64,000 nt of DNA from Phaeobacter sp. J2-8. Its GTDB lineage: Bacteria > Pseudomonadota > Alphaproteobacteria > Rhodobacterales > Rhodobacteraceae. Below are positions 20,401 through 29,469 of the stretch, piece by piece. The translations under genes were made by a program, and so were the position numbers. The stretch lies in NCBI RefSeq assembly GCF_022867865.1, contig NZ_JALIEC010000002.1, positions 186,001 to 250,000 of the forward strand, written 5' to 3'. Every line of letters starts with the position of its first letter. Within the stretch, counting starts at the first letter, position 1. Below the pieces are notes generated by a model that saw only the letters and a list, made by a program, of their open reading frames with translations, ran no database searches and was not told the DNA's origin.

Positions 20401-20987
20401 CCAATATCGATCATGTCGACGCCGAAGCGGGTCAAACGCTACGTGCAGCTCTGGCTGATCCCGATTGCTTCAAGGGCACGGCCATTCAGAACCTGAAAAC
20501 CGACCTCTACGATCTGAAAACCAAGGTCGAATTGAAGGTACTGGAGGAACGTAAAGCAGTTGCCGTAGCAGTGGACGAGGTTGCGGCAAAGATCACGCAA
20601 ATGCCGGAGTTCCAGGCGCTGGATCCGGACAAACAAGCGCGCATCACCGCGCGGCTGGAAAGCCAGAAAACCGGCCTCGACAGCATCAACTTGATCCCGC
20701 TGCTGCAGAACAAGGCGATACACGCGCGCTCAAACCTGATGGCCGAGATCATCACCGAGGTCGATCGCCTCGCACGTCCGCCGCAGGCGACGTTCACGCC
20801 CGCGCCCGGGGTGGCGGAACCCACCGCCCCTGCCCCTCAGGCCCCGTCCTACGTGAACGCAACGCAGATCAAAGTGAGCTTTGCGAAACCTTACCTGTCT
20901 GACGACGCTGACGTTGCCGACTACCTCGAAGAGTTCAAGAAGACCCTGCTGGAACAGATCCATGCAGGCAAGAAAGTGATTGTCTGA
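17466..20987 (+). CDS. brxC: BrxC, large ATPase of BREX
   Basis: 1173 residues. P-loop ATPase essential for BREX defence and for methylation of host DNA. The Walker A motif GFFGSGKSHLLKML is at residues about 64-77. A Walker B-like LNFFVDEVGQYI follows near residue 260 and a sensor-like WIIVTAQQDM near 290. The middle and C-terminal parts are mostly helical, with charged segments and a proline-rich stretch (about residues 1105-1130) before the end. The N-terminus MAHLIKDIFEKPVDR is typical. No frameshift was found in this long gene. Confidence 0.94.
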   Translation: MAHLIKDIFEKPVDRAIDGVIKADDEASLRIELDEYVITGEIGRKLEHFLEAYNNYDTSNGVWISGFFGSGKSHLLKMLALLLENREVDGVKAHDIFAEKLKGEPMLAGALNKAVSISSKSILFNIDQKADVISKSDVDALLAVFQKVFDETCGFYGKQPHIAQFERDLHGRGQLEAFKTAFQEASGKPWERGREQALLEAKNVATAFASVTGGDPADAKDILSQYRKDTRVSIEDFAGTIKAWIDEQPKGFRLNFFVDEVGQYIADNVKLMTNLQTIAESLNTKCKGQAWIIVTAQQDMASVIGDMTQKQENDFSKIQARFGNRVPLNSADVAEVIQRRLLSKTPEAAVTLGNLHDREENNLKTLFDFADGSIKLKNYRDRDHFIASYPFPPYQYTLFQMAITSLSQHNAFEGKHSSVGERSMLGVFQEVSKKLKDQEVGGLATFDLMFEGIRTALKSSAQQSIQIAEKNLDDTFAVRVLKALFLVKYVKEFKPSVRNISILLLSEFDADQSQQRRRIEEALSLLERNTLIQRNGEVYEFLTNEEKDVEAEIKSLDIDPSELTKELETIAFDTILRHRKIRHLATNSEYPFTRKLDDHAVGREYELAINLVSPFGEDAGSPEAVRMKTMSREELAVVMKADSNFVKDLILFKQTDKFIRQSRSGSPQPGRDRIVSEKGDQNSRRAKDLEMRLRKLMGEARLFVRGDELDIGGEEPQDRIIKAFQSLVDKVYTNLPMLRGVSYSEADINKAVQAESSLFGAEGAGLGEAEQDVLSFINAQARNGVKVSVKYLAERFTAKPYGWPATAVLCLAGSLVAKGKIEARVDSTVTEELELAKALNNSHALPNILLTPQQEFSAVEIRKAKELYQELFSKPAAGSDARGLGAEWAASVKDLEAEVDGLTRQAHDYPFLTALEPFQQQLRSMMDKPAAWFITEAPKREDELLDAKEDLFDKVKTFMGGAQRAIYDDAREAISSQSANIDHVDAEAGQTLRAALADPDCFKGTAIQNLKTDLYDLKTKVELKVLEERKAVAVAVDEVAAKITQMPEFQALDPDKQARITARLESQKTGLDSINLIPLLQNKAIHARSNLMAEIITEVDRLARPPQATFTPAPGVAEPTAPAPQAPSYVNATQIKVSFAKPYLSDDADVADYLEEFKKTLLEQIHAGKKVIV

Positions 20988-20988
20988 A

Positions 20989-23900
20989 ATGGATACCAAC
21001 GCTCTGAAAAAGTTCGCGCAGGCGGCGCGCAATCTGCTGATTGATCAGGTCACGGCGAAACTCGACCTGGTGCTGGATGATGCGGCACCTGCACGGCGCG
21101 AGCACCCCAAGGCGGTCAAGGACTTGGAAAACGCCATCGCCAAGGACGGCAAGCAACAGGTCATCGAACAGGTTGCCTTTACCTGGTTCAACCGCTTCAC
21201 CGCGCTGCGCTTCATGGATGCGAACGGCCACACGCAGGTGCGTGTCGTCTCTCCCGCTGAAGGCGCCACCCGCCCCGAGATCTTGTCCGAGGCGATGGCG
21301 GGCCACCTGCCTGATGGCGCGCCTTCTACCATTCAGTCCCTGCTCGAAGGCCGCACGCCCTCAAACGACCCGCAAGCCGAGGCCTATCGCCTGCTGCTCG
21401 TCCACGCCTGCAACACTTGGCACAAACACATGCCCTTCCTGTTTGAGGAGATCGACGACTACACCGAACTCCTGATGCCCGAGGATCTGCTGTCGCAGAC
21501 CTCCATCCTCGCCGAACTCCGCAAGGTCATGACCGAGGACGCCTGCCAAGATGTCGAGATCATCGGCTGGCTCTACCAGTTCTACATCTCCGAGAAGAAG
21601 GATCAGGTCTTCGCGGGTCTCAAAAAGAACCAGAAGATCACGGCCGAGAACATCCCCGCCGCGACGCAGCTTTTCACGCCGCATTGGATCGTCCGATACC
21701 TGGTCGAGAACTCGCTGGGGCGGCTCTGGCTGCTGAACAATCCGCAGAGCGGGCTGGCGACCAAGATGGACTATTACATCGCGCCCGAAGAGCCCGAGAC
21801 AGACTTCCTGAAAATAACCAAACCCGAAGAGATCCGCATCTGCGATCCCGCCGCAGGCTCGGGGCACATGCTGACCTATGCCTTTGACCTGCTTTACGCC
21901 ATCTACGAGGAAGAGGGTTATGATGCGACAGAGATCCCCGCGCTGATCCTGACGCACAACCTGACCGGGGTAGAGATTGACGACCGCGCGGGCGCGCTGG
22001 CCGCCTTTGCGCTGGCGATGAAGGCGGCGGCTAAGTTGGGGCGGCGGCGGTTCCTGCGTATGGAGGCGAAGCCCGACATCTGCGTGTTGCAAAACGTGAG
22101 CTTCACCGATGCCGAGATGCAAGACGTGGCCGCCGTGGTGGGCAAGGACCTGTTCACCGATGAGCTGCGCGAGACGCTGGGTCAGTTCGAGCAGGCCAAG
22201 AATTTCGGCTCGCTGATCGTGCCGAAACTGCGCGATCCGGCAGAGACGTTGCGCGTGGTCGAGGCGCGGGAGTTCGGCGGTGACCTGCTACTGAAGGACG
22301 TGCAGGAGGGCGTCATCGCCGTGCTGCGCATGGCCGAGGCGCTGTCGCCGAAGTATCATGTGGTCGTGGCCAACCCGCCTTATATGGGCAGTGGTGGCAT
22401 GAACGATGTGCTAAAGGCATTCGCCGACAAAGCCTTCAAAGAGAGCAAGTTCGACCTCTACGCAATGTTTATTGATCGTAATCGCCTGATCGCGAGGCCC
22501 GCTGGCTACGTTGCGATGATCACTATGCAAGGTTGGATGTTCCTATCCAGACTTGAACGTCAACGATGCAATATAATTTCTGATAACAAAATTTTAGGTG
22601 TCGCGCACCTTGGAAACCGAGGGTTCGATTTATTGGTGGCGAAGTGGTCTCGACTGCTGCGTTTTTGATTCAGACAAGCGCAGACCTGCGTCAGAAGGGA
22701 GACTACTTCCGTCTAACTTCTGGTATGTCTGAAGCAGAGAAATCCAAGCTATTGCTGGACGCAAAGAGCGGTAATGAACAAGATATCCACTTCCGCGTCT
22801 CAGGTCAGGAGCTGGAGAAAATCCCTGGCGACCCGTTCGCATATTGGGTCAGCAACCGTGTTCGAGAAATCTTCGAGAAATCTGAAACGCTCGGTTCTCT
22901 CGGTGCGCCAACCCACGGAGTTGTGACCGGGGACAATGATCGCTTCCTGCGTCAGTGGTTCGAGGTTGCAACATCCCAATCAAATATGGAAGCACGCGAC
23001 CGTCCACATGCAAAGTCGTCAGGTGCTAAGTGGTTTCCTGTGAGCAAAGGGGGATCGTATCGGCGCTGGCACGGTAATCTCGAGTTCTTCATCGACTGGG
23101 AGAACGACGGTCATGTAATGCGAACAACCAAGCATTCGACAGGTCGGATCAGGGCCACGAACTTCAACCTTAATAGGATTTTCCAGCCAGGCATTACTTG
23201 GTCAACGATCTCAAATACACTGGCAATGCGATACCTGCCGGACGGGATGCTCTTTGAGAGTAAAGGGTCTGTTTGCTTCTGCGATGATGAAGATACTCGC
23301 CTTTACCTACTCGCGCTGACCAATTCCAAGGTTGTAAACGCACTGCTTCTCATCATGTCCCCGACTTTGGATTACCATGAAGGCCCGATGAGCCGTGTGC
23401 CGGTTGTAGATATGGAGCATGAGCGACCAGTGGCTATTGCGGGTACGCTGCGCGAGAGCTCCAAATCCGACTGGGACGCCTACGAAACCTCCTGGGATTT
23501 CACCACGCTCCCGCTGCTCTCGCCCGACCATCGCGGCAATACGCTGGAAGCCACCTACGCCACCCTCCGCACCCATTGGCAGTCCATGACGGAAGAGATG
23601 CAGCGTCTTGAGGAAGAGAACAACCGCATCTTCATCGACGCCTATGGCCTGCAAGACGAGCTGACCCCCGAGGTGCCGATCGAGGAGATCACCCTCACCT
23701 GCAACCCCGCCTATCGCTATGGCGTGAAGGGCAACGAGGCCGACCGTGAAACCCGCCTGCGCGCCGACACCATGGCCGAGTTGCTCAGCTATGCCGTGGG
23801 CTGCATGTTTGGGCGCTACAGCCTCGACGCGCCGGGCCTGATCCTTGCCAATCAGGGCGAGCGGATGGAGGATTACCTCGCCCGCATCCCCGAGCCGAGC

Positions 23901-24485
23901 TTCATGCCGGACGAAGACAACGTCATCCCCGTGCTGGACGAAAACTGGTTTTCCGACGACATCACCGAACGCTTCCGCCTGTTCCTGCGCGTGAGTTTCG
24001 GCGAGGCGCATTTCCGCGAGAACCTGAAGTTCATCGAGGACTCTCTGGGCAAGGACATCCGCAAGTATTTCACCAAGGATTTCTACGCCGATCACGTGAA
24101 GCGCTACAAAAAGCGCCCGATCTACTGGATGGTCTCTTCCCCCAAGGGGACGTTCAACGCGCTGATCTACATGCACCGCTACCGCGCCGACACGGTTTCG
24201 GTGCTGCTCAACGACTACCTGCGCGAATTCATCACCAAGCTGGAGGGCGAACGCGCGCGGCTGGAGAAGCTGGCCGACGATCCGACCGCGACGCAGGGCC
24301 AGCGCACCAAGGCGCTGAAACAAGTCGGCGTGGTCGCCAAGCAGATCGACGAGCTGCACGAATGGGAACGCGAGGTGATCTTCCCACTGGCGCAGCAGAA
24401 GATCGAGATCGATCTGGATGACGGGGTGAAGGCGAACTATCCGAAGTTCGGCAAGGCGCTGAAGAAGATCCCAGGTTTGTCATGA
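20989..24485 (+). CDS. pglX: PglX, BREX adenine-N6 methyltransferase (split by one frameshift)
   Basis: The site-specific DNA methyltransferase that marks host DNA for BREX. The ATG at 20989 gives MDTNALKKFAQAARNLL. The SAM motif DPAAGSGHMLTYAFDLL is near residue 286 and the catalytic NPPY motif near residue 462. The frame breaks near 22631: one base must be added in GATTTA-TTGGTGGC to read FDL-GGEVVSTAAF, the normal family sequence, and the rest then runs to 24485 for about 1165 residues in all. The break is not in a homopolymer, so it does not look like the known G-tract phase switch of some pglX genes. If real, both methylation and defence would be off. Confidence 0.92.
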
Positions 24486-24498
24486 GGGGGCTGAGCTG

Positions 24499-26994
24499 AT
24501 GTCAGATCGCATTCAAGCCGGGCTCGCGCGGCTGTTCGAAGAACACCGGATCGTCTTCTGGTACGACACCGCCCGCGACATGCGCGCGGCCTATGAGGCG
24601 GCGGACCTGCCGGGTGTCGAGAAGGTCGAGATTGCCAACAACGAGTTCGGCCTGAAGTACCGTGTGCTGCGTCAGGAACCCCAGCAAAAGTTCCTGATCT
24701 ACAAGGACGGCCCGGAGCCGGAGATGGCCGACAACTGGTTGCTGGACGTGCAGCTCGCCACGGCGGTGTTCAAGGCTGATCAGGCGGCGATCTGGCTGGC
24801 AGAACTTGGCCTACCCACGCAGTTCGAGGACGTAGTGCGCGACCATATGGAGTTTTATCGCTCAAAGGGGCGCATCGAGCATCTGAAGCGCCTGCTCGCC
24901 CCGTCCGACACCAAAACCGGCGTGCTGCGCCGGATGCTGACGGTTTGCGCGGGCGCGGAAGGCGCGCTCGACACGGTTATCGAAGCGCTTCTCGGGGAGT
25001 TGGCTTCGGGGCGCGACGACGCGCTGCGGCTGATGGATCGGGCTGGCCTGAAAGCGTTCTTCTGGACGCAGGTAAAAAACGCCTATGGCTATGTGTCAGA
25101 CGAACCCGATTTCGAAGATTTCGCCATCACCCTGATCCAGTCCTGCTACTGCCGGGCGCTGGACGAGGACGGCAAATTGAATACCGAGGCGCTATTGGTC
25201 TTCCGTCGCTGGAAGAACAACCGGCATGGGGCCGAGGCCTTTGAGACCTTGAGCCGCAAATACCAGGCCATCTTGAAGATCCCCGAAGACCTTCAAGGCC
25301 GCGATATCAAACCTCTGCGCGCTATCGACCATTTTGAAGAGATTGATCGCCAGATCATCCGCAAACTGGTGGCCGAGATGTCGAGCCAGACGGTATCTTC
25401 CGCCGAGGTTTTGAAAACCGTCAGGGAACGCCGCCAAAGCCATTGGTATCCGATCTACCGCGATGTCTATGAGGCCATCGGCTATGCCACGGAATTCCAG
25501 CAGGCCCTGGCCGAGGCTACGCTGTCCCTGACCTCCCTTGGCGAGGGGGTGAAGCGCTATGTGACGAGCTGGTTTAAGATCGACCAGCTCTATCGCAAGT
25601 TCATCTACCACATGCAGAAAAGCGGCCAGGCTTCCCTGTTGGGCTCGTTGTTCGAGAGCGTTGAGAACCGCTACACCACCAACTTCCTTTTGACGGTCAA
25701 CGACGCCTGGCAGGACCAGATCGCAAAGATGGGCGGCTGGTCGGTGCCCGGATATGCGAAGCAAACAGATTTCTACCGCGATCAGGCGGCTGAGTACCGG
25801 CGCCGGGATCAAAAGGTCGTCGTGATCATCTCGGATGCGTTGCGCTATGAGGTGGCCGAGGAATGCCAGCGCGAGATTCGTAAGCTGCCCCGTTACGATG
25901 CGGATCTAAAGCCAATGATTTCGACCCTACCCAGCTACACCCAGCTCGGCATGGCCGCACTGCTGCCGAACCAGGATTTGAGCCTGTCTGGTGACAGCGC
26001 CGTGTCGTCCTTTGGCGAGCCCACCCAAGGCACCGCGAACAGACAGAAGATCCTTGGGAAAGGGCGCGCTGGCGATCAGGCGAAGGCAATGAAGGCAGAA
26101 GACTTCATGAACATGAAGGCCGATGAGGGCAAGGCGCTCTTCCGCGATCATGATGTCCTGTACCTCTATCACAACCGCATCGACATTATCGGCGACAAGC
26201 TGGCAACCGAGGACCGCGTGCCCGAGGCCGCTGAGGATGCCATCGAGGATCTGACGAAGCTTGTTCGCAAGCTGACTACCGCGAACTTCTCAAATATCTT
26301 GATCACCGCGGATCATGGTTTTCTCTATCAGCACCGCCCGTTGGACGAGACCGACTTCTCTGTTGCCGACCCTACAGGTTCGGAAATCCTGTTTAAGAAC
26401 CGGCGCTTCGTCATTGGTCGCGGACTGAATGAAACCGCTGGGATGAAGAAGTTCTCGTCAGCAGAGCTGGGTCTGTCTGGTGACCTCGACGTGCTGATCC
26501 CCAACTCCATCAACCGCATGCGGGCAAAAGGCGCTGGAAGCCGATTTGTCCATGGGGGCGCATCGCTCCAAGAGGTTGTCGTCCCTGTTCTGAAGGTCGG
26601 CAAACGGCGCGAAGCGGACGTGGGCAAGGTCGATGTCCAGATCATCGTCCCCGGTCGCAGCTTGATCTCCTCTGGTCAAACGGCAGTGACTCTTTATCAG
26701 GCACAGGCCGTTTCGGAAAAGCAGCAGCAGCGCGATCTCTTGGCAGGCATCTACGCCAGCGATGGGACGCTTATCTCCGATGAACACCAGCTGACCTTCG
26801 ACTTCACCTCGCAAAATGCGCGAGAGCGAGAGCTGCCGATCAAGTTCCTGCTGTCCCGCGAAGCAGACCAGTTCAACGACCAGGATGTCTTCCTGAAATT
26901 GCGGCAGCGTATCGGCAAGACCAGCCACTACGAAGACTACGCCAGCCACCGTTTTCAGTTGCGCCGCGGCATCACCACAGATTTCGATTTTTAA
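24499..26994 (+). CDS. pglZ: PglZ, alkaline-phosphatase-fold BREX protein
   Basis: 831 residues. PglZ is the other signature gene of BREX. The phosphatase-superfamily core shows VVVIISDALRYEVAEECQREI at about residue 440 (first metal-binding aspartate) and ILITADHGFLYQ at about 600 (Asp-His ligands). The N-terminal 400 residues are a helical region and the C-terminal part has beta-rich sequence (VDVQIIVPG, LTFDFTS). The order pglX-pglZ-brxL with 13- and 9-base gaps is the standard type 1 layout. Confidence 0.95.
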   Translation: MSDRIQAGLARLFEEHRIVFWYDTARDMRAAYEAADLPGVEKVEIANNEFGLKYRVLRQEPQQKFLIYKDGPEPEMADNWLLDVQLATAVFKADQAAIWLAELGLPTQFEDVVRDHMEFYRSKGRIEHLKRLLAPSDTKTGVLRRMLTVCAGAEGALDTVIEALLGELASGRDDALRLMDRAGLKAFFWTQVKNAYGYVSDEPDFEDFAITLIQSCYCRALDEDGKLNTEALLVFRRWKNNRHGAEAFETLSRKYQAILKIPEDLQGRDIKPLRAIDHFEEIDRQIIRKLVAEMSSQTVSSAEVLKTVRERRQSHWYPIYRDVYEAIGYATEFQQALAEATLSLTSLGEGVKRYVTSWFKIDQLYRKFIYHMQKSGQASLLGSLFESVENRYTTNFLLTVNDAWQDQIAKMGGWSVPGYAKQTDFYRDQAAEYRRRDQKVVVIISDALRYEVAEECQREIRKLPRYDADLKPMISTLPSYTQLGMAALLPNQDLSLSGDSAVSSFGEPTQGTANRQKILGKGRAGDQAKAMKAEDFMNMKADEGKALFRDHDVLYLYHNRIDIIGDKLATEDRVPEAAEDAIEDLTKLVRKLTTANFSNILITADHGFLYQHRPLDETDFSVADPTGSEILFKNRRFVIGRGLNETAGMKKFSSAELGLSGDLDVLIPNSINRMRAKGAGSRFVHGGASLQEVVVPVLKVGKRREADVGKVDVQIIVPGRSLISSGQTAVTLYQAQAVSEKQQQRDLLAGIYASDGTLISDEHQLTFDFTSQNARERELPIKFLLSREADQFNDQDVFLKLRQRIGKTSHYEDYASHRFQLRRGITTDFDF

Positions 26995-27003
26995 GGAGCG
27001 GGC

Positions 27004-29077
27004 ATGGAGTTCTCTCGACGACAAGATCAACGAACATTTCGCTGGGTATGTGGTCCGCAAGGATCTGGTGAAAGCCGTCAAAGGCAATGCGATCGTCCCA
27101 ACCTACGTGTTGGAGTACCTGCTTGGCCAATACTGCGCGACTGATGACGAGGCTTCGATCCAAAGCGGCATCGAGACGGTCAAGGACATCCTGCGCAAGC
27201 ACTATGTCCATCGCAACGAAGCCGGCTTGATCCAGTCCACGATCAAAGAAAAAGGGCGTTACAAGGTCATCGACCAGATCAGCGTTTCGCTGAATGAAAA
27301 GACAGACAGCTACGAGGCGGTTTTTGATAACCTGGGCATCAAGAAGGTCGCTGTGGACAGTGGCACGGTAAAGGCCCACCCGAAACTACTGGTCACCAGT
27401 GTCTGGTGCATCGCTGATGTGCAGTACGAATTCTCTGAAGACGCCCGGACCTCGCCGTGGGTGTTGGAAACCATCAAGCCGATCCAGATCGCACGCGTTG
27501 ATTATGACGGCTACAAAGAGGCCCGTGGTCGGTTCAGCAAGGATGAGTGGATTGATCTGCTCATGCAGTCCATCGGCTTCAATCCCGAAGCTTTCGGGCG
27601 CCGCAGCAAGCTTTTGCAGCTGATGCGTCTGATCCCATTCGTCGAACGCAACTACAACATCATCGAGCTGGGGCCCAAGGGGACGGGTAAGTCGCATATC
27701 TATTCTGAATTCTCGCCCCACGGACAGTTGATATCCGGGGGTGAGGTGACAATCCCGAAGCTGTTCGTGAACAACTCCAACGGGCGGATCGGCCTTGTTG
27801 GCTATTGGGATGTGGTGGCTTTCGATGAGTTTGCCGGGCGTGAGAAAACCGCAAACAAAGCTCTGGTCGACATCATGAAAAACTACATGGCCAATAAGAC
27901 CTTCTCCCGGGGGGTGAACCCCATGGGGGCGGAGGCCAGCTTCGCCTTCGTCGGCAACACCGATCACAACGTGCCCTACATGCTGAAAAACAGTGACCTG
28001 TTCGAAGCCCTGCCTCCGCAGTTCCACGACAGCGCCTTCATCGACCGTCTACATGCCTATCTGCCGGGCTGGGAGATTGATGTTATCCGCGGCGAAATGT
28101 TCACAAGCGGATATGGGTTCATCGTCGACTATTTGGCCGAGATCCTGCGCCATCTGCGCCAAGAGGACTTCTCCAATCGCCCCGACCAGCACTTCAGCGT
28201 GAGTGAAAAAGTCTCTACCCGCGACCGGGATGCCATCTACAAGACCATGTCGGGCATGCTGAAGGTAATATTCCCGGCCGGCGGCGAAAGCGCCGAAGAT
28301 GTCGAGGAATTGCTTCAACTCGCCATGGAAAGCCGGAAGCGGGTCAAGGACCAGCTTTTCAGGATCGACGCGACTTACCCGGAAGTCGAATTCTATTATT
28401 TGGGTTCCGATGGAGAAAAGCGGCCCGTGCAGACCGTTGAAGAACAGGAGTTCCCGCAGTTCTACAGCCGGAAGTCGGCGCCGGCTCCGGCTCCGGCTCC
28501 GAGGCTGGAGATAAACTCGGATGCAGACGTGGTTGATGTCGAGCCAGAAGGCACGGCTTCCGTATTGAAGATCAACGCGCAGAAGCCCATCACCGAAGAG
28601 GGGCACCATGTCTTCGCCGAAAATCGCAAGGGTGTCAGCTACGACAAGTTATTCGGTCCCTACATCGACGGTGCTAAGCGAATCGTCGTGACGGACCCAT
28701 ATATTCGATACTTCTACCAGGTCCGAAACATGATGGAATTAGTCGAAATGGTCATTCGACGGAAGGCACCAGAAGATCAAGTTTCCATTCACCTTGTCAC
28801 GGGACCACATGATGGGGACATGCAGAAACAGCGTGAGTTACTGGAAAGCATCACCGAAGCCTGCACTGGATCCGGCCTGGATTTCACATGGGCATTTGAC
28901 ACTTCGGGCACCGCTCATGCCCGAGATATTGTGACCGATACCGGTTGGAAAATTGTTCTTGATCGCGGGCTGGACATTTTCCAAGCGCCGCTACGTCGAG
29001 ATGGCTTTAGTCTTGGCGACCGCCTTCAAGAACATCGCATGTTGAAAGGATTCTATGTGACGTATGTAAAGCAGTAG
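27004..29077 (+). CDS. brxL: BrxL, AAA+ protein of BREX with an unusual C-terminal domain (frameshift at the start)
   Basis: The ATG at 27004 has a GGAGCGGG ribosome site, but the frame must lose one base near 27010-27013 to read MEF-LDDKINEHFAGYVVRKDL, the usual BrxL N-terminus. About 690 residues. The AAA+ core has Walker A LGPKGTGKSH (about residue 221), Walker B VVAFDEFAG (about 270) and GVNPMGAEASFAFVGNTD. After an alanine-proline linker (about 487-495) the C-terminal 150 residues (VSYDKLFGPYIDGAKRI, then TDPYIRYFYQVRNMMELVEM) look like the MIT_C (MITD1 C-terminal, phospholipase D-like) domain. I see no Lon protease Ser-Lys signature. Confidence 0.85.
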
Positions 29078-29130
29078 GCGGTCAACTACCGACCCTCACA
29101 GACGCTGCGAAAATCGTCCTCGGTAGCCAC

Positions 29131-29301
29131 GGAATTGGACCGTTCGCTCGCGGTCTTCGGCCGGTCGGCGCAGCCCTGCATGAGCCACGGTCGAATGTGC
29201 AGGCCAGGGGAGAAATCAACCACCTCAAGACCCTGAAGCGCCAAATTTACGGCGGGGCGGACATCGACCTGCTCAGAGCCAGGCTCGTTGCCGCGAGCTG
29301 A
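29131..29301 (+). pseudogene. C-terminal remnant of an ISL3-type transposase
   Basis: Frame ending with the TGA at 29299-29301. It reads PFARGLRPVGAALHEPRSN, then GEINHLKTLKRQIYGGADIDLLRARLV, which matches the conserved end of ISL3-family transposases (EGQINRLKTLKRQMYGRA...LLRARLL). Only about 55 codons remain and there is no start. It sits between the convergent ends of the BREX operon and the second operon, so it marks an old insertion or a junction where the two systems were joined. Confidence 0.65.
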
Positions 29302-29469
29302 AAAGAGTAGACTCCAAGCTGCAACAAGACTGGCTCCGAGCCAAGATTGCGTGCCGATAGGTAATTCCCCCTTTTTTCTTAAAGAGACTTCTTTATCGGA
29401 ACCTCCTCGTTCATGCTGCCGAGAAAATTCTACTTCCGTCCCCTTGTCATCGGGGGGATTACCCAGCGC

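Noticed and set aside
20989-24485. Phase-variable pglX
   Set aside because: The break is not in a homopolymer or simple repeat, and similar one-base breaks occur in essential genes of the same window.
28480-28500. Simple-sequence GGCTCC run in brxL as a phase-variation tract
   Set aside because: The repeat unit is six bases, so changes in copy number would keep the frame; it only encodes the Ala-Pro linker.
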